Of a stretch of DNA of 32,538 nucleotides, positions 1-7,547 are shown piece by piece. The position numbers and the translations under genes were made by a program. The notes under the pieces were generated by a model that saw only the letters and a program-made list of their open reading frames with translations, ran no database searches and was not told where the DNA came from. The stretch's first letter is position 1. Every line of letters begins with the position of its first letter. Source of the stretch: Bacteroidaceae bacterium (lineage in GTDB: Bacteria > Bacteroidota > Bacteroidia > Bacteroidales > Bacteroidaceae); assembly GCA_900770665.1 (NCBI GenBank), contig CAAGKZ010000070.1:1-32538 (forward strand), read 5' to 3'.

Positions 1-315
1 AGACTGCTCGCGACGGGGATTGCTGCCAACAGATGTACGTACAGACTGCTCGCGATTCTGAGCGCCACTACCAACAGATGTACGTACAGACTGCTCACGA
101 CGGGGAGTACTGCCAACGGTTGTACGTGCAGAATGCTCACGAAGTTGGGTACCGTTACCTGCGGTCACACGCACCTGTTGCTCACGACGTGAATTGCTGC
201 CAACGGTTGTACGCAGATGCTGCTCGCGACGGGGAGTACTGTTACCGTTTGTACGGGTTGGCTGCTGACGGTGAGGTCTGTTATTGCCAACGCCTGTATT
301 GACATGTTGCTCGCG
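1..315. repeat. 42-45 bp imperfect tandem repeats inside the left-edge gene
   Basis: Words such as gatgtacgtacagactgctc recur at 32 and 77, and related words occur throughout 1-315. The unit is 42 or 45 bp, always a multiple of three, and codes for 14-15 residue REQ-x-x-RT units on the minus strand. The units continue past the window edge, so copy number cannot be given. Confidence 0.85.
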
Positions 316-999
316 GTGCGGTTTGTTGTGGCCTGCGAACTTGCCGTTTGTCGGAATATTATTCCTGTATCCCGAAGGTTTCCACGCCAGGTGTGAAGAA
401 CCATGGTATCCATAATGTGGTCTGTGCCAATAGTAATCATCATAGCACCACCAATCATGATAATGATAATGATTGTGGTAGGGTCTGTACCAATTGTGGT
501 AATAGCTCCAATTCCATCGGTTTGTCCAGTTGAAATAATATGGATAATCATAATAGAGATAATTGTTTGCCGTAGGATAGACATAGACCGAAAGTCCGTT
601 ATCATACACAAACCAATCGTTTATTCCGCAATTGTACTTCAAATCCCAATAGATGGTACTTGAGAGCAGTTTATTTGGGGAACGGAAACGGACAATACGA
701 TTGGAGTAGGTGTAGTCATCCAATAAATCATAGAGATCATTGGTGTAGTAGACTGTCTCTACTTCGTCGGCATAATCATCAACATAATCATCGGCATAAT
801 CATCAACATAATCGCCGGCGTAATCATCGTAATACTCACCATCGACTACAAGATTGTCCTCATCGGCAAAATAGATCTCTTCTGCGCTCTTCACAACAAG
901 CACATTTTTCTCCTTCTTGGGTACATAGTACATGTCATCGACCTGAGCCCAAGCCAAAAGAGGAGATGTCAATAATAAAAACAGAACTAACTTTTTCAT
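1..999 (-). CDS. Secreted repeat-rich protein of unknown function (3' end cut by window)
   Basis: An open frame runs from an ATG at 999 to the window edge without a stop (333 codons seen). Residues 1-18 form a signal peptide ending AWA/Q. Residues 58-79 are an acidic run of DDYA/DDYV units. Residues 120-200 are very rich in Tyr, Trp, His and Asn. From residue 229 to the edge there are about eight imperfect 14-15 residue units of the form REQxxRTxVGSxxR, basic and low in complexity; they appear in DNA as 42-45 bp tandem repeats over 1-315. The product is probably periplasmic or surface located. I do not recognise the family; the layout (signal peptide, acidic segment, aromatic segment, Arg-rich repeats) gives no enzymatic clue. 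It is separated from ilvN by a terminator and a hairpin, so it is its own unit. The frame is certain; function is unknown. Confidence 0.8.
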   Translation of the reverse strand, partial: MKKLVLFLLLTSPLLAWAQVDDMYYVPKKEKNVLVVKSAEEIYFADEDNLVVDGEYYDDYAGDYVDDYADDYVDDYADEVETVYYTNDLYDLLDDYTYSNRIVRFRSPNKLLSSTIYWDLKYNCGINDWFVYDNGLSVYVYPTANNYLYYDYPYYFNWTNRWNWSYYHNWYRPYHNHYHYHDWWCYDDYYWHRPHYGYHGSSHLAWKPSGYRNNIPTNGKFAGHNKPHREQHVNTGVGNNRPHRQQPTRTNGNSTPRREQHLRTTVGSNSRREQQVRVTAGNGTQLREHSARTTVGSTPRREQSVRTSVGSGAQNREQSVRTSVGSNPRREQS

Positions 1000-1031
1000 A
1001 GCAGTATATATTAAATTCTTTTTCTCTGGTA

Positions 1032-1039
1032 CAAAAATA
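1032..1039 (-). promoter_or_regulatory. Possible -7 box of the left-edge gene
   Basis: The minus strand reads TATTTTTG here, matching the Bacteroidetes -7 consensus TAnnTTTG, 33 nt before the ATG at 999. I see no TTTG at the right distance upstream, so this is only a partial promoter match. Confidence 0.35.
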
Positions 1040-1058
1040 TATACAAAAAAAGTGTCGG

Positions 1059-1099
1059 AATAGGGAAAATTCCTACAAGAAAGGAGGATTTTCCCTATT
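1059..1099. other. Long inverted repeat between ilvN and the left-edge gene
   Basis: The arms aatagggaaaattcct (1059-1074) and aggaggattttccctatt (1082-1099) are complementary over about 15 bp around a 7-nt loop. It lies just upstream of the -7 box of the left-edge gene and downstream of the ilvN terminator. It could be a second terminator or an operator; the sequence does not decide. Confidence 0.6.
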
Positions 1100-1118
1100 T
1101 GTTCTGCTTCAACAACAA

Positions 1119-1146
1119 AACAACTCCCGCCACGGCAGGAGTTGTT
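1119..1146 (-). terminator. Terminator of the ilvDBN operon
   Basis: Read on the minus strand, AACAACTCCTGCC and GGCGGGAGTTGTT pair around a short loop, followed by a T-rich GTTTTGTTGTTG. It begins 7 nt after the ilvN stop codon. Confidence 0.75.
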
Positions 1147-1152
1147 CATTCT

Positions 1153-1707
1153 TTATCGCTTATCTATTGACTTACGTTTATAGTCCTCGTTGAACAAGAG
1201 GTCGGCCTGATTGTCGTGCAGGGCTCGTGGCACAGCCACACGGCCGGACTTAACGAACTGCAACATACACTGCAGGGAGACGAACTCATTGTAGAGATTT
1301 ACAACAGTATCGGTTGAACCTGTGATTTCGACCACGGTGTAGTTGGGATTGACCTCCATTACACGCGCGTTGCTGTGGCGTATGACTCTCGAAATCTCGC
1401 TGTTCTCAAGGATTTTCGGTGTCGAAAGTTTGTACAGGGCAACCTCCTGGAAGAAGATTTCCTTGTCGGTGTAGTAATCGGCCTTCAGTACATCGACCTT
1501 CTTTTCGATGCGCTTTGTAACCTTGTTCACAGAATCCTCCTCGCCCCACAATGAGATGGTGTAACGGTGCACACCTTCAATGGATGAAGATGAGGCCGTG
1601 ATAGTGTCGATGTTCATCATTCGGCGCGTAAACTCAGCGGTTACTTGGTTGAGCATACCGGCAATATTCTCGGTATATATGATTATAGTAAACAGTTTCT
1701 TTTCCAT
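1153..1707 (-). CDS. ilvN: Acetolactate synthase small (regulatory) subunit
   Basis: This 184-residue protein is the regulatory partner of the IlvB catalytic subunit. In the family it binds branched-chain amino acids and mediates feedback inhibition of acetohydroxyacid synthase. The N-terminal ACT domain is visible from residue 3 (FTIIIYTENIAGMLNQVT) to about 75, followed by the C-terminal small-subunit domain. The gene begins 6 nt after ilvB ends and is last in the ilvD-ilvB-ilvN unit, followed at once by a terminator. Length is normal for the family in Bacteroidales. Cytoplasmic. Confidence 0.93.
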   Translation of the reverse strand: MEKKLFTIIIYTENIAGMLNQVTAEFTRRMMNIDTITASSSSIEGVHRYTISLWGEEDSVNKVTKRIEKKVDVLKADYYTDKEIFFQEVALYKLSTPKILENSEISRVIRHSNARVMEVNPNYTVVEITGSTDTVVNLYNEFVSLQCMLQFVKSGRVAVPRALHDNQADLLFNEDYKRKSIDKR

Positions 1708-1713
1708 ATGTTG

Positions 1714-3408
1714 TCATTCAAATCTCATTTCACTGATTGTAGCACCAGGCTCTGTCATTGGCATCACATTGTCCTCCTCCTTTACTGCAACGTGCAGGAG
1801 GAATGGACCGTCGGTCGAGAGCATCTCACGGATGGCATCATCGAGTTCGCTACGCTCTATGACCAGGCGCGATGGAATGCCATATCCCTGCGCGATGAGC
1901 GAATATTCGGGGTTGAGCATAGGGGTCCACGAATAGCGGTGGTTGAAGAACAGCTCCTGCCACTGGCGCACGTTGCCAAGATAGTTGTTATTGAGGAGTA
2001 TCATCTTCACACCCACGCCCTGTTCCATTATTGTTCCAAGCTCCTGGATGTTCATTTGGAAACCGCCGTCACCTGTAAAAAGACACACTGTGCGCTCGGG
2101 CATTGCCATCTTTGCTCCGATTGCCGCCGGCAAGCCGTAGCCCATTGTTCCAAGACCACCCGAAGTGAGGATGCTATGGGGCTCTGTAAACTTGAAGTAA
2201 CGGCTCGACATCATCTGGTTCTGGCCCACATCGGTAACAAGGATGGCCTTGTTTGCTGTCGCCTCGCTCACCTTGCGCGCAACCTCACCCATAAGCAATG
2301 GGCCTTCAGTCGGGTTCAACGCCTTATCTATAACCTTTTCATATTCAATGGCATTCAACTCGACAAAGCTCTTCACCCACTCATTGTGTTCTCTTGGTTG
2401 CACAAGAGCAGTGAGAGCGGCAAGAACCTCCTTACAATCGCCGACAATGGGCACGTCGGCCTTGACATTCTTGTTGATTTCGGCATGGTCAATGTCTATA
2501 TGTATTACCTTTGCCTGTTTTGCATAGGTAGAGAGTTTACCTGTCACGCGGTCGCTGAAACGCATACCCACAGCAATGAGCAAATCGCACTTGTTGGTGT
2601 TGACGTTTGGTCCATAGTTTCCGTGCATACCCAACATTCCCACGCACAAGGGATGGTCGGTGGGGAAAGCCGAGAGTCCCATCAAGGTGCGTGCAACAGG
2701 GATTCCGCTCTTTTCCACGAATGCCTTGAGTTCTTCATGTGCCTCGCCAAGCTCGACACCCTGACCTACGAGCATAAACGGACGCTCGGCCTCATCGATG
2801 AGGCGTACAGCCTCGGCCATTGCCTCGCTTGACGGAGTAGGATACGGAATATAGCTGCGGACACTGTCCACTGCCGCAGGCTGGTAGTCGACCATAGATA
2901 CCTGAGCATCCTTGGTGAAGTCGAGGACCACAGGACCGGGACGGCCTGTACCGGCAATGTAGAAGGCACGCGCAACCGCCCAAGCGACATCCTCGGGACG
3001 GCGAACCTGATAGCTCCACTTTGTAATTGGTTGTGTGATACCCACAAAATCAATTTCCTGGAACGCATCGGTACCAAGCACCGACGAACTTACCTGACCG
3101 GCAATGACAACCACCGGAGTACTGTCAAGCATGGCGTCACTGATACCTGTCAATGTATTTGTTGCACCGGGACCGCTTGTTACAATGCAGACGCCCACCT
3201 TGCCCGAACTGCGGGCATAACCCTGGGCGGCGTGCACTGCACCCTGCTCGTGACGCACAAGCACGTTACGGAAATTGGTTCGATAGTCATACAGGGCATC
3301 GAATACCGGCATTATTGAACCGCCGGGGTAACCGAAGATGGTATCGACACCCTCATTAATAAGTGAGCGCAAAAGAGCCTCACTACCTGTTATCATATCT
3401 TTGTTCAT
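1714..3408 (-). CDS. ilvB: Acetolactate synthase large (catalytic) subunit
   Basis: ThDP-dependent enzyme that condenses two pyruvates to acetolactate, or pyruvate and 2-oxobutyrate to acetohydroxybutyrate, the first common step of Ile/Val/Leu synthesis. The 564 residues show the N-terminal Pyr domain with FGYPGGS (25-31) and the activating glutamate E54 in RHEQGA, a central FAD-type domain, and the C-terminal PP domain with the ThDP/Mg motif GDGGFQMN...NN. It lies 6 nt from both neighbours, ilvD upstream and ilvN downstream, so the three genes are almost certainly cotranscribed. A second Met at residue 5 is a possible alternative start. Full length, nothing odd. Confidence 0.96.
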   Translation of the reverse strand: MNKDMITGSEALLRSLINEGVDTIFGYPGGSIMPVFDALYDYRTNFRNVLVRHEQGAVHAAQGYARSSGKVGVCIVTSGPGATNTLTGISDAMLDSTPVVVIAGQVSSSVLGTDAFQEIDFVGITQPITKWSYQVRRPEDVAWAVARAFYIAGTGRPGPVVLDFTKDAQVSMVDYQPAAVDSVRSYIPYPTPSSEAMAEAVRLIDEAERPFMLVGQGVELGEAHEELKAFVEKSGIPVARTLMGLSAFPTDHPLCVGMLGMHGNYGPNVNTNKCDLLIAVGMRFSDRVTGKLSTYAKQAKVIHIDIDHAEINKNVKADVPIVGDCKEVLAALTALVQPREHNEWVKSFVELNAIEYEKVIDKALNPTEGPLLMGEVARKVSEATANKAILVTDVGQNQMMSSRYFKFTEPHSILTSGGLGTMGYGLPAAIGAKMAMPERTVCLFTGDGGFQMNIQELGTIMEQGVGVKMILLNNNYLGNVRQWQELFFNHRYSWTPMLNPEYSLIAQGYGIPSRLVIERSELDDAIREMLSTDGPFLLHVAVKEEDNVMPMTEPGATISEMRFE

Positions 3409-3414
3409 AAACTG

Positions 3415-5217
3415 TTATTCAATTATTCTTATACCGCCTTTGTCGGCCGAACTTACCATTGAGGCATAGGCCTTGAGGCTCTTTGAGATGACACGGTCGC
3501 GTGTTAGAGGGAACATGGTGCGGGTTGCGAGTTCCTCATCGGTGAGTCTTACATTGATGGTACGTGCGGGTATGTCAATGTCAATTATATCGCCATCGCG
3601 CAGTTTGCCGATGTTGCCGCCTGCTGCAGCCTCGGGCGAAATGTGACCGATGCTCAAGCCCGATGTTCCGCCGCTGAAGCGTCCGTCGGTGATGAGTGCA
3701 CACTCCTTGCCAAGATGACGCGACTTGATGTAGGATGTGGGATAGAGCATCTCCTGCATTCCGGGACCACCTTTTGGACCCTCGTAGACAATGACAACCA
3801 CATCGCCGGCCTGCACGGCACCGCCGAGAATTCCCTCCACGGCAGCCTCCTGCGAGTCGAACACCTTTGCCTTGCCTGTGAATTTCCAGATGCTCTCGTC
3901 AACGCCTGCAGTCTTTACCACACAACCGTTGGCAGCGATGTTACCGAAGAGTATTGCAAGACCACCATCACGGGTATATGCATGCTCAAGTGAGCGTATA
4001 CAGCCGTTCTCTCTGTCGGTGTCAAGAGTCTCGTATGTACAAGACTGCGCACCCATTGTGTTGCAGAACACATTGGCAGGCGCTGTGCTGTAGATGCGTT
4101 TTGCCTCGCTGTCGATGCTGTCGCCTGTGATACTGTACCTGGCAATATCCTCACCAAGTGTTGCTCCGTTTACACGCACAGCAGTGGTGTCGAGCAGACC
4201 ACCCTTTGCCAATTCGCCAAGGATTCCTATTATACCGCCTGCACGGCCACAATCCTGCATTGAATATTTGGTACTATTGGGCGCAAGTTTGCAAAGGCAT
4301 GGCACACGGCGGCTCAAGGCATCGATATCGCTCATTGTAAAGTCGACACCAGCCTCTCCGGCAACTGCCAAAAGGTGAAGGATGGTATTTGTTGAGCCAC
4401 CCATTGCAATATCCAGTGTCATTGCATTGATGAACGCGGCACGCGACGCGATGTTGCGTGGTAGGACACTCTCGTCGCCCTCGCCATAATACTTCATGGC
4501 ATTGGCAACTATCTGCCTTGCCGCATCCTTGAGCAACTGCACGCGGTTGGCATGTGTTGCAAGGATTGTTCCGTTGCCGGGCAATGAGAGACCGATGGCC
4601 TCGGTAAGGGAATTCATGGAGTTGGCTGTAAACATTCCCGAGCAACTGCCGCAACCGGGACATGAACGTTTCTCAATCTCGGCCAGTTCGTCGTCACCTA
4701 CTGTCTTGTCGGCAGCTTTTACCATTGCGATTACAAGGTCGAGATTCTCGTTTTTCCAGGTACCCTTCTCCATTGGACCGCCCGATACGAAGATTGTAGG
4801 AATATTAAGGCGCATGGTTGCCATGAGCATTCCCGGAGTAATCTTGTCGCAGTTGGAGATGCACACAAGCGCATCTACCTTGTGGGCGTTGCACATATAC
4901 TCTACGCTGTCGGCAATGATGTCGCGCGACGGCAATGAGTAGAGCATGCCGTCGTGTCCCATGGCAATACCGTCATCAATGGCTATTGTATTGAACTCGG
5001 CAGCATAGCAACCGAGTTTCTCTATTTCTGCCTTTACTATCTGTCCGGCCTCGTGCAAGTGGGTGTGGCCGGGAACAAGCTGTGTAAATGAGTTGGCAAT
5101 GGCAATGATTGGTTTGCCGAACATTTCGCGTTTCATGCCATTGGCTATCCAAAGTGCACGGGCACCCGCCATGCGGCGTCCTTCGGTGCATTGGGCACTC
5201 CTCAATTTAATTTTCAT
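3415..5217 (-). CDS. ilvD: Dihydroxy-acid dehydratase
   Basis: Dehydrates dihydroxy-isovalerate and dihydroxy-methylvalerate to the 2-oxo acids, third step of Val/Ile synthesis. I place the start at the ATG at 5217 (MKIKLRSAQCTEGRRM), giving 600 residues, because this matches the conserved N-terminus of the family. The frame stays open 30 codons further upstream, but that extension runs through a leader hairpin and lacks family character. Seen: DDG (81-83, metal site), ISNCDK with C123, and CPGCGSCSG with C192. The first cluster cysteine of the plant-type [2Fe-2S] enzymes is replaced by Gly in VPGH, as in E. coli IlvD, which suggests an oxygen-sensitive [4Fe-4S] cluster (inference). First gene of ilvDBN. 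Confidence 0.94.
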   Translation of the reverse strand: MKIKLRSAQCTEGRRMAGARALWIANGMKREMFGKPIIAIANSFTQLVPGHTHLHEAGQIVKAEIEKLGCYAAEFNTIAIDDGIAMGHDGMLYSLPSRDIIADSVEYMCNAHKVDALVCISNCDKITPGMLMATMRLNIPTIFVSGGPMEKGTWKNENLDLVIAMVKAADKTVGDDELAEIEKRSCPGCGSCSGMFTANSMNSLTEAIGLSLPGNGTILATHANRVQLLKDAARQIVANAMKYYGEGDESVLPRNIASRAAFINAMTLDIAMGGSTNTILHLLAVAGEAGVDFTMSDIDALSRRVPCLCKLAPNSTKYSMQDCGRAGGIIGILGELAKGGLLDTTAVRVNGATLGEDIARYSITGDSIDSEAKRIYSTAPANVFCNTMGAQSCTYETLDTDRENGCIRSLEHAYTRDGGLAILFGNIAANGCVVKTAGVDESIWKFTGKAKVFDSQEAAVEGILGGAVQAGDVVVIVYEGPKGGPGMQEMLYPTSYIKSRHLGKECALITDGRFSGGTSGLSIGHISPEAAAGGNIGKLRDGDIIDIDIPARTINVRLTDEELATRTMFPLTRDRVISKSLKAYASMVSSADKGGIRIIE

Positions 5218-5234
5218 ATTGCTCAATTTAATAA

Positions 5235-5265
5235 CAAAAAACACCCTTCCCGATGTGGAGAAAGG
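5235..5265 (-). promoter_or_regulatory. Terminator-like hairpin in the ilvD leader (candidate attenuator)
   Basis: On the minus strand CCTTTCTC (5265-5258) pairs with GGGAAGGG (5251-5244) around a 6-nt loop, allowing G-U pairs, then a run of T at 5240-5235. It sits between the predicted promoter and the ilvD ATG, the place expected for transcription attenuation. I found no leader peptide clearly enriched in Ile, Leu or Val, so the control mechanism is open. Confidence 0.45.
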
Positions 5266-5330
5266 AGCGTTTCGGAAGCCACTGAATGTCATTGTCTTCA
5301 ACAACATCCGAACACATTCAAAACCGGCTG

Positions 5331-5363
5331 CAAAAATACTCTATTTTTTCAGTTTATACAAAA
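5331..5363 (-). promoter_or_regulatory. Promoter of ilvDBN
   Basis: Minus strand: TTTTG at 5363-5359, 20 bp, then TATTTTTG at 5338-5331. This is a full match to the Bacteroidetes -33/-7 consensus. The transcript would start near 5325, giving a leader of about 108 nt before ilvD. Confidence 0.7.
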
Positions 5364-5411
5364 GTAGAATGGTTTTTTATACCCTATTGTCGGTTATAAA
5401 TTGTCTACACA

Positions 5412-6434
5412 CTAATTCAAGCCTCTGTTCTTTATCACCACGTAAATTATTACCGGCGCACCCACGAGCGGTGTGATTGCGCCAAGCGGCAACAGGCCGC
5501 TCTCTCCCGGCAACTGACATATAAGATTACACAAAAGAGCCACAGCTCCGCCAAGCATAATGGTTGACGGGATAAGGTGACGATGGCTGTTGCTACGCAT
5601 TGATATACGGGCAATATGCGGCACTGCAAGACCGATAAAAGAAACGGGACCGCAAAACGCTGTTACTACGGCCGTCAAAAGACCTGTAACACACAATGCC
5701 GTGGCGCGGACAGCTTTTACATTCACGCCAAGATTCACTGCGTATGAATCACCGAGCAGCATGGCATTCAGGGGTTTGGCCATAAGTAGAGAGACAAACA
5801 GCAGCAATAGCGACACCGATGCAAAGAACGGCATCTGCTGCATTGTCACGCCGCCGAAAGAGCCCATTCCCCAAACCATATATGAGTGCACCCCCTCGGC
5901 TGTAGAGAAGTAGTTGAGCATTGTAATTGCCGATGATGTCATGTAGCTTACCGCAACACCGGCTATCAACAGGAACATGTTGTTGCGCAACAGCGTGGCA
6001 AGCAGCAAAATTATCATTATCACAAAGAGCGCACCGCCGAATGCACCGCCAAGCACTGCCAAATAGCCTCCAAGGCCGAACGAAGTGATTCCGCCAACCA
6101 ACAGCATCGCAAGCGCTACACCAAGCCCGGCACCGCTGTTGACACCAAGCACCTCGGGACCGGCAAGCGGATTACGGAAAAGAGTCTGCAAAAGCAGACC
6201 TGCAACAGAGATTGACGCACCGGCAAGCAGAGCTGTCAAAGCCTGCGGCAGACGGGTTTCGAGCACCACCACACGCCACACATCGCGCTGACATTCACCA
6301 CCTGTCACAATCGACAGCACCTCCTTGGCAGGTATCTCTATGCTGCCATAGAAGAGATTGGCAAAAAACAGCATCAGCAACAATAGAGCCGCAAATGCAT
6401 AAGCCAATATTTTTTTATCAACGCATCTTCTCAT
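5412..6434 (-). CDS. FecCD-type ABC transporter permease (iron-siderophore/cobalamin family)
   Basis: Inner-membrane permease of the BtuC/FecCD family, which moves siderophore-iron, heme or cobalamin from its binding protein into the cytoplasm. About nine to ten hydrophobic segments are visible, with the family signatures LETRLPQALTALLAGASIS, LLQTLFRNPLAGPEVLGVN and, near the C-terminus, GPVSFIGLAVPHIAR. I prefer the ATG at 6434 (MRRCVDKK, 340 aa), which overlaps the end of the binding-protein gene by 17 nt; an in-frame ATG lies at 6455. The usual third gene, the ATPase, does not follow: the next gene is ilvD with its own promoter. Substrate cannot be told from sequence. Confidence 0.88.
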   Translation of the reverse strand: MRRCVDKKILAYAFAALLLLMLFFANLFYGSIEIPAKEVLSIVTGGECQRDVWRVVVLETRLPQALTALLAGASISVAGLLLQTLFRNPLAGPEVLGVNSGAGLGVALAMLLVGGITSFGLGGYLAVLGGAFGGALFVIMIILLLATLLRNNMFLLIAGVAVSYMTSSAITMLNYFSTAEGVHSYMVWGMGSFGGVTMQQMPFFASVSLLLLFVSLLMAKPLNAMLLGDSYAVNLGVNVKAVRATALCVTGLLTAVVTAFCGPVSFIGLAVPHIARISMRSNSHRHLIPSTIMLGGAVALLCNLICQLPGESGLLPLGAITPLVGAPVIIYVVIKNRGLN

Positions 6435-7545
6435 AATATTGCAATGTATAATCATCCGACAGTTCAGGGTGCAGAATGGAAATAAGTTCCTTCAGCAACC
6501 GCTCGGGGTGGAAAGCAGTCTCTTCAAACAGATGCCTGTAACGTGTGTTGCAGGCATATATATTGCGCTCCTTAAAAGGCTTGAAATGCGAGTAACCGGC
6601 AAAATCGGAGAGCAGGGATGTATATGTCATATCCACCTCCGAATTGTACTTCAAAAGCCACACATCGGCATCATAAGCCTTGTCGAGCACCACCTCGTAT
6701 GAGAGCGGCACCGAACCGCTGCCGGCACAATAAGAAAAGAGATAATCGGCGCCGGCATCGGCATACATGCGCCCCATGGTACTCTCACCGCAAGGCACAT
6801 ACCACGCTGAACTGCTCTTGAGTTCGCACATCAGTCCTGGAGTATGTTCAACAGCCTTTGCCGCACTGCCAAGAGCCTCATATTCAGTGCACACCGCCGT
6901 AAAAAGCGAATCGCTTTCTGCAGCAAGGCCGAACAGACGCCCATAAAAGCGCATCCACTCGGCACAGCCAAGCGGAGAGGATTCCATATAATCGGCACAC
7001 ATTATAAGCGGAAAACCGAGGTTTTCAAGCTTGCCGAAACCGCCGTTCTCATAAGGCAGAACGAATATTCCATCGGGAGCCACCTGCATAACAGCCTCGG
7101 CATCTATATTCAATGAACTTCCACAATCGACAACCGCACCTGTCGCCAGTCCATCGGTAACAGCATCGTTGTACATATACCGGGAATCGCAGACACCCTT
7201 TATTGATTCCTCTACACCCAGTTCGCTCAGCAGACCGGCATGCACCCCCGATAAGACAATTACATTCTCCAATGGAGTACGCAACAACGTACCTTTGGGC
7301 ATTTCGGGCGGCAATGTACTGTCCGATGGGACTAACAGATAACGCATCATTGTGCTTTCGCCCCAAGGGTCAGCAACATCCACAACCGTATATCCGTCAC
7401 ACTCCACAATCGAAAGCAAAGAGGAGTAACGCATGGGAATAGCCTCCCCCTCTACAGGAGGGAATTGTTCACCGGTGCCTGCGCACGACGAAAGAAGCAC
7501 GACAAAACAGAAAAAAACAGATATTTTTTTGAGAAAAGAGGTCAT
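6418..7545 (-). CDS. ABC transporter substrate-binding lipoprotein (iron-complex/cobalamin type)
   Basis: The 375-residue product has a lipoprotein signal with lipobox LSSC and lipidated Cys21, so it should be anchored in a membrane and face the periplasm. The rest looks like a FecB/BtuF-like (TroA-superfamily) binding protein: NVIVLSGVHAGLLSELGVEESIKGV is the typical first lobe, and two further alpha/beta lobes follow. It overlaps the permease gene by 17 nt and begins 2 nt after the upstream DAHP synthase gene ends, so it is translated from the same operon. It probably hands a chelated metal or corrinoid to the adjacent permease. Substrate is unknown. Confidence 0.82.
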   Translation of the reverse strand: MTSFLKKISVFFCFVVLLSSCAGTGEQFPPVEGEAIPMRYSSLLSIVECDGYTVVDVADPWGESTMMRYLLVPSDSTLPPEMPKGTLLRTPLENVIVLSGVHAGLLSELGVEESIKGVCDSRYMYNDAVTDGLATGAVVDCGSSLNIDAEAVMQVAPDGIFVLPYENGGFGKLENLGFPLIMCADYMESSPLGCAEWMRFYGRLFGLAAESDSLFTAVCTEYEALGSAAKAVEHTPGLMCELKSSSAWYVPCGESTMGRMYADAGADYLFSYCAGSGSVPLSYEVVLDKAYDADVWLLKYNSEVDMTYTSLLSDFAGYSHFKPFKERNIYACNTRYRHLFEETAFHPERLLKELISILHPELSDDYTLQYYEKMR

Positions 7546-7547
7546 TC

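Noticed and set aside
1..315. Tandem 42-45 bp repeats that could look like a CRISPR array
   Set aside because: Units are adjacent without spacers, vary in length only by multiples of three and encode an in-frame peptide repeat on the minus strand.
1645..2832. 395-codon open frame on the plus strand opposite ilvB
   Set aside because: It is antisense to a full-length, recognisable acetolactate synthase; its translation is His/Cys-rich with no domain.
5218..5307. Thirty-codon N-terminal extension of IlvD
   Set aside because: Family alignment from memory starts at MKIKLRSAQCTEGRRM, and the extension runs through a terminator-like hairpin in the leader.
5218..5330. T-box riboswitch in the ilvD leader
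   Set aside because: No T-box sequence or specifier-loop architecture is visible, and T-boxes are not expected in Bacteroidetes.
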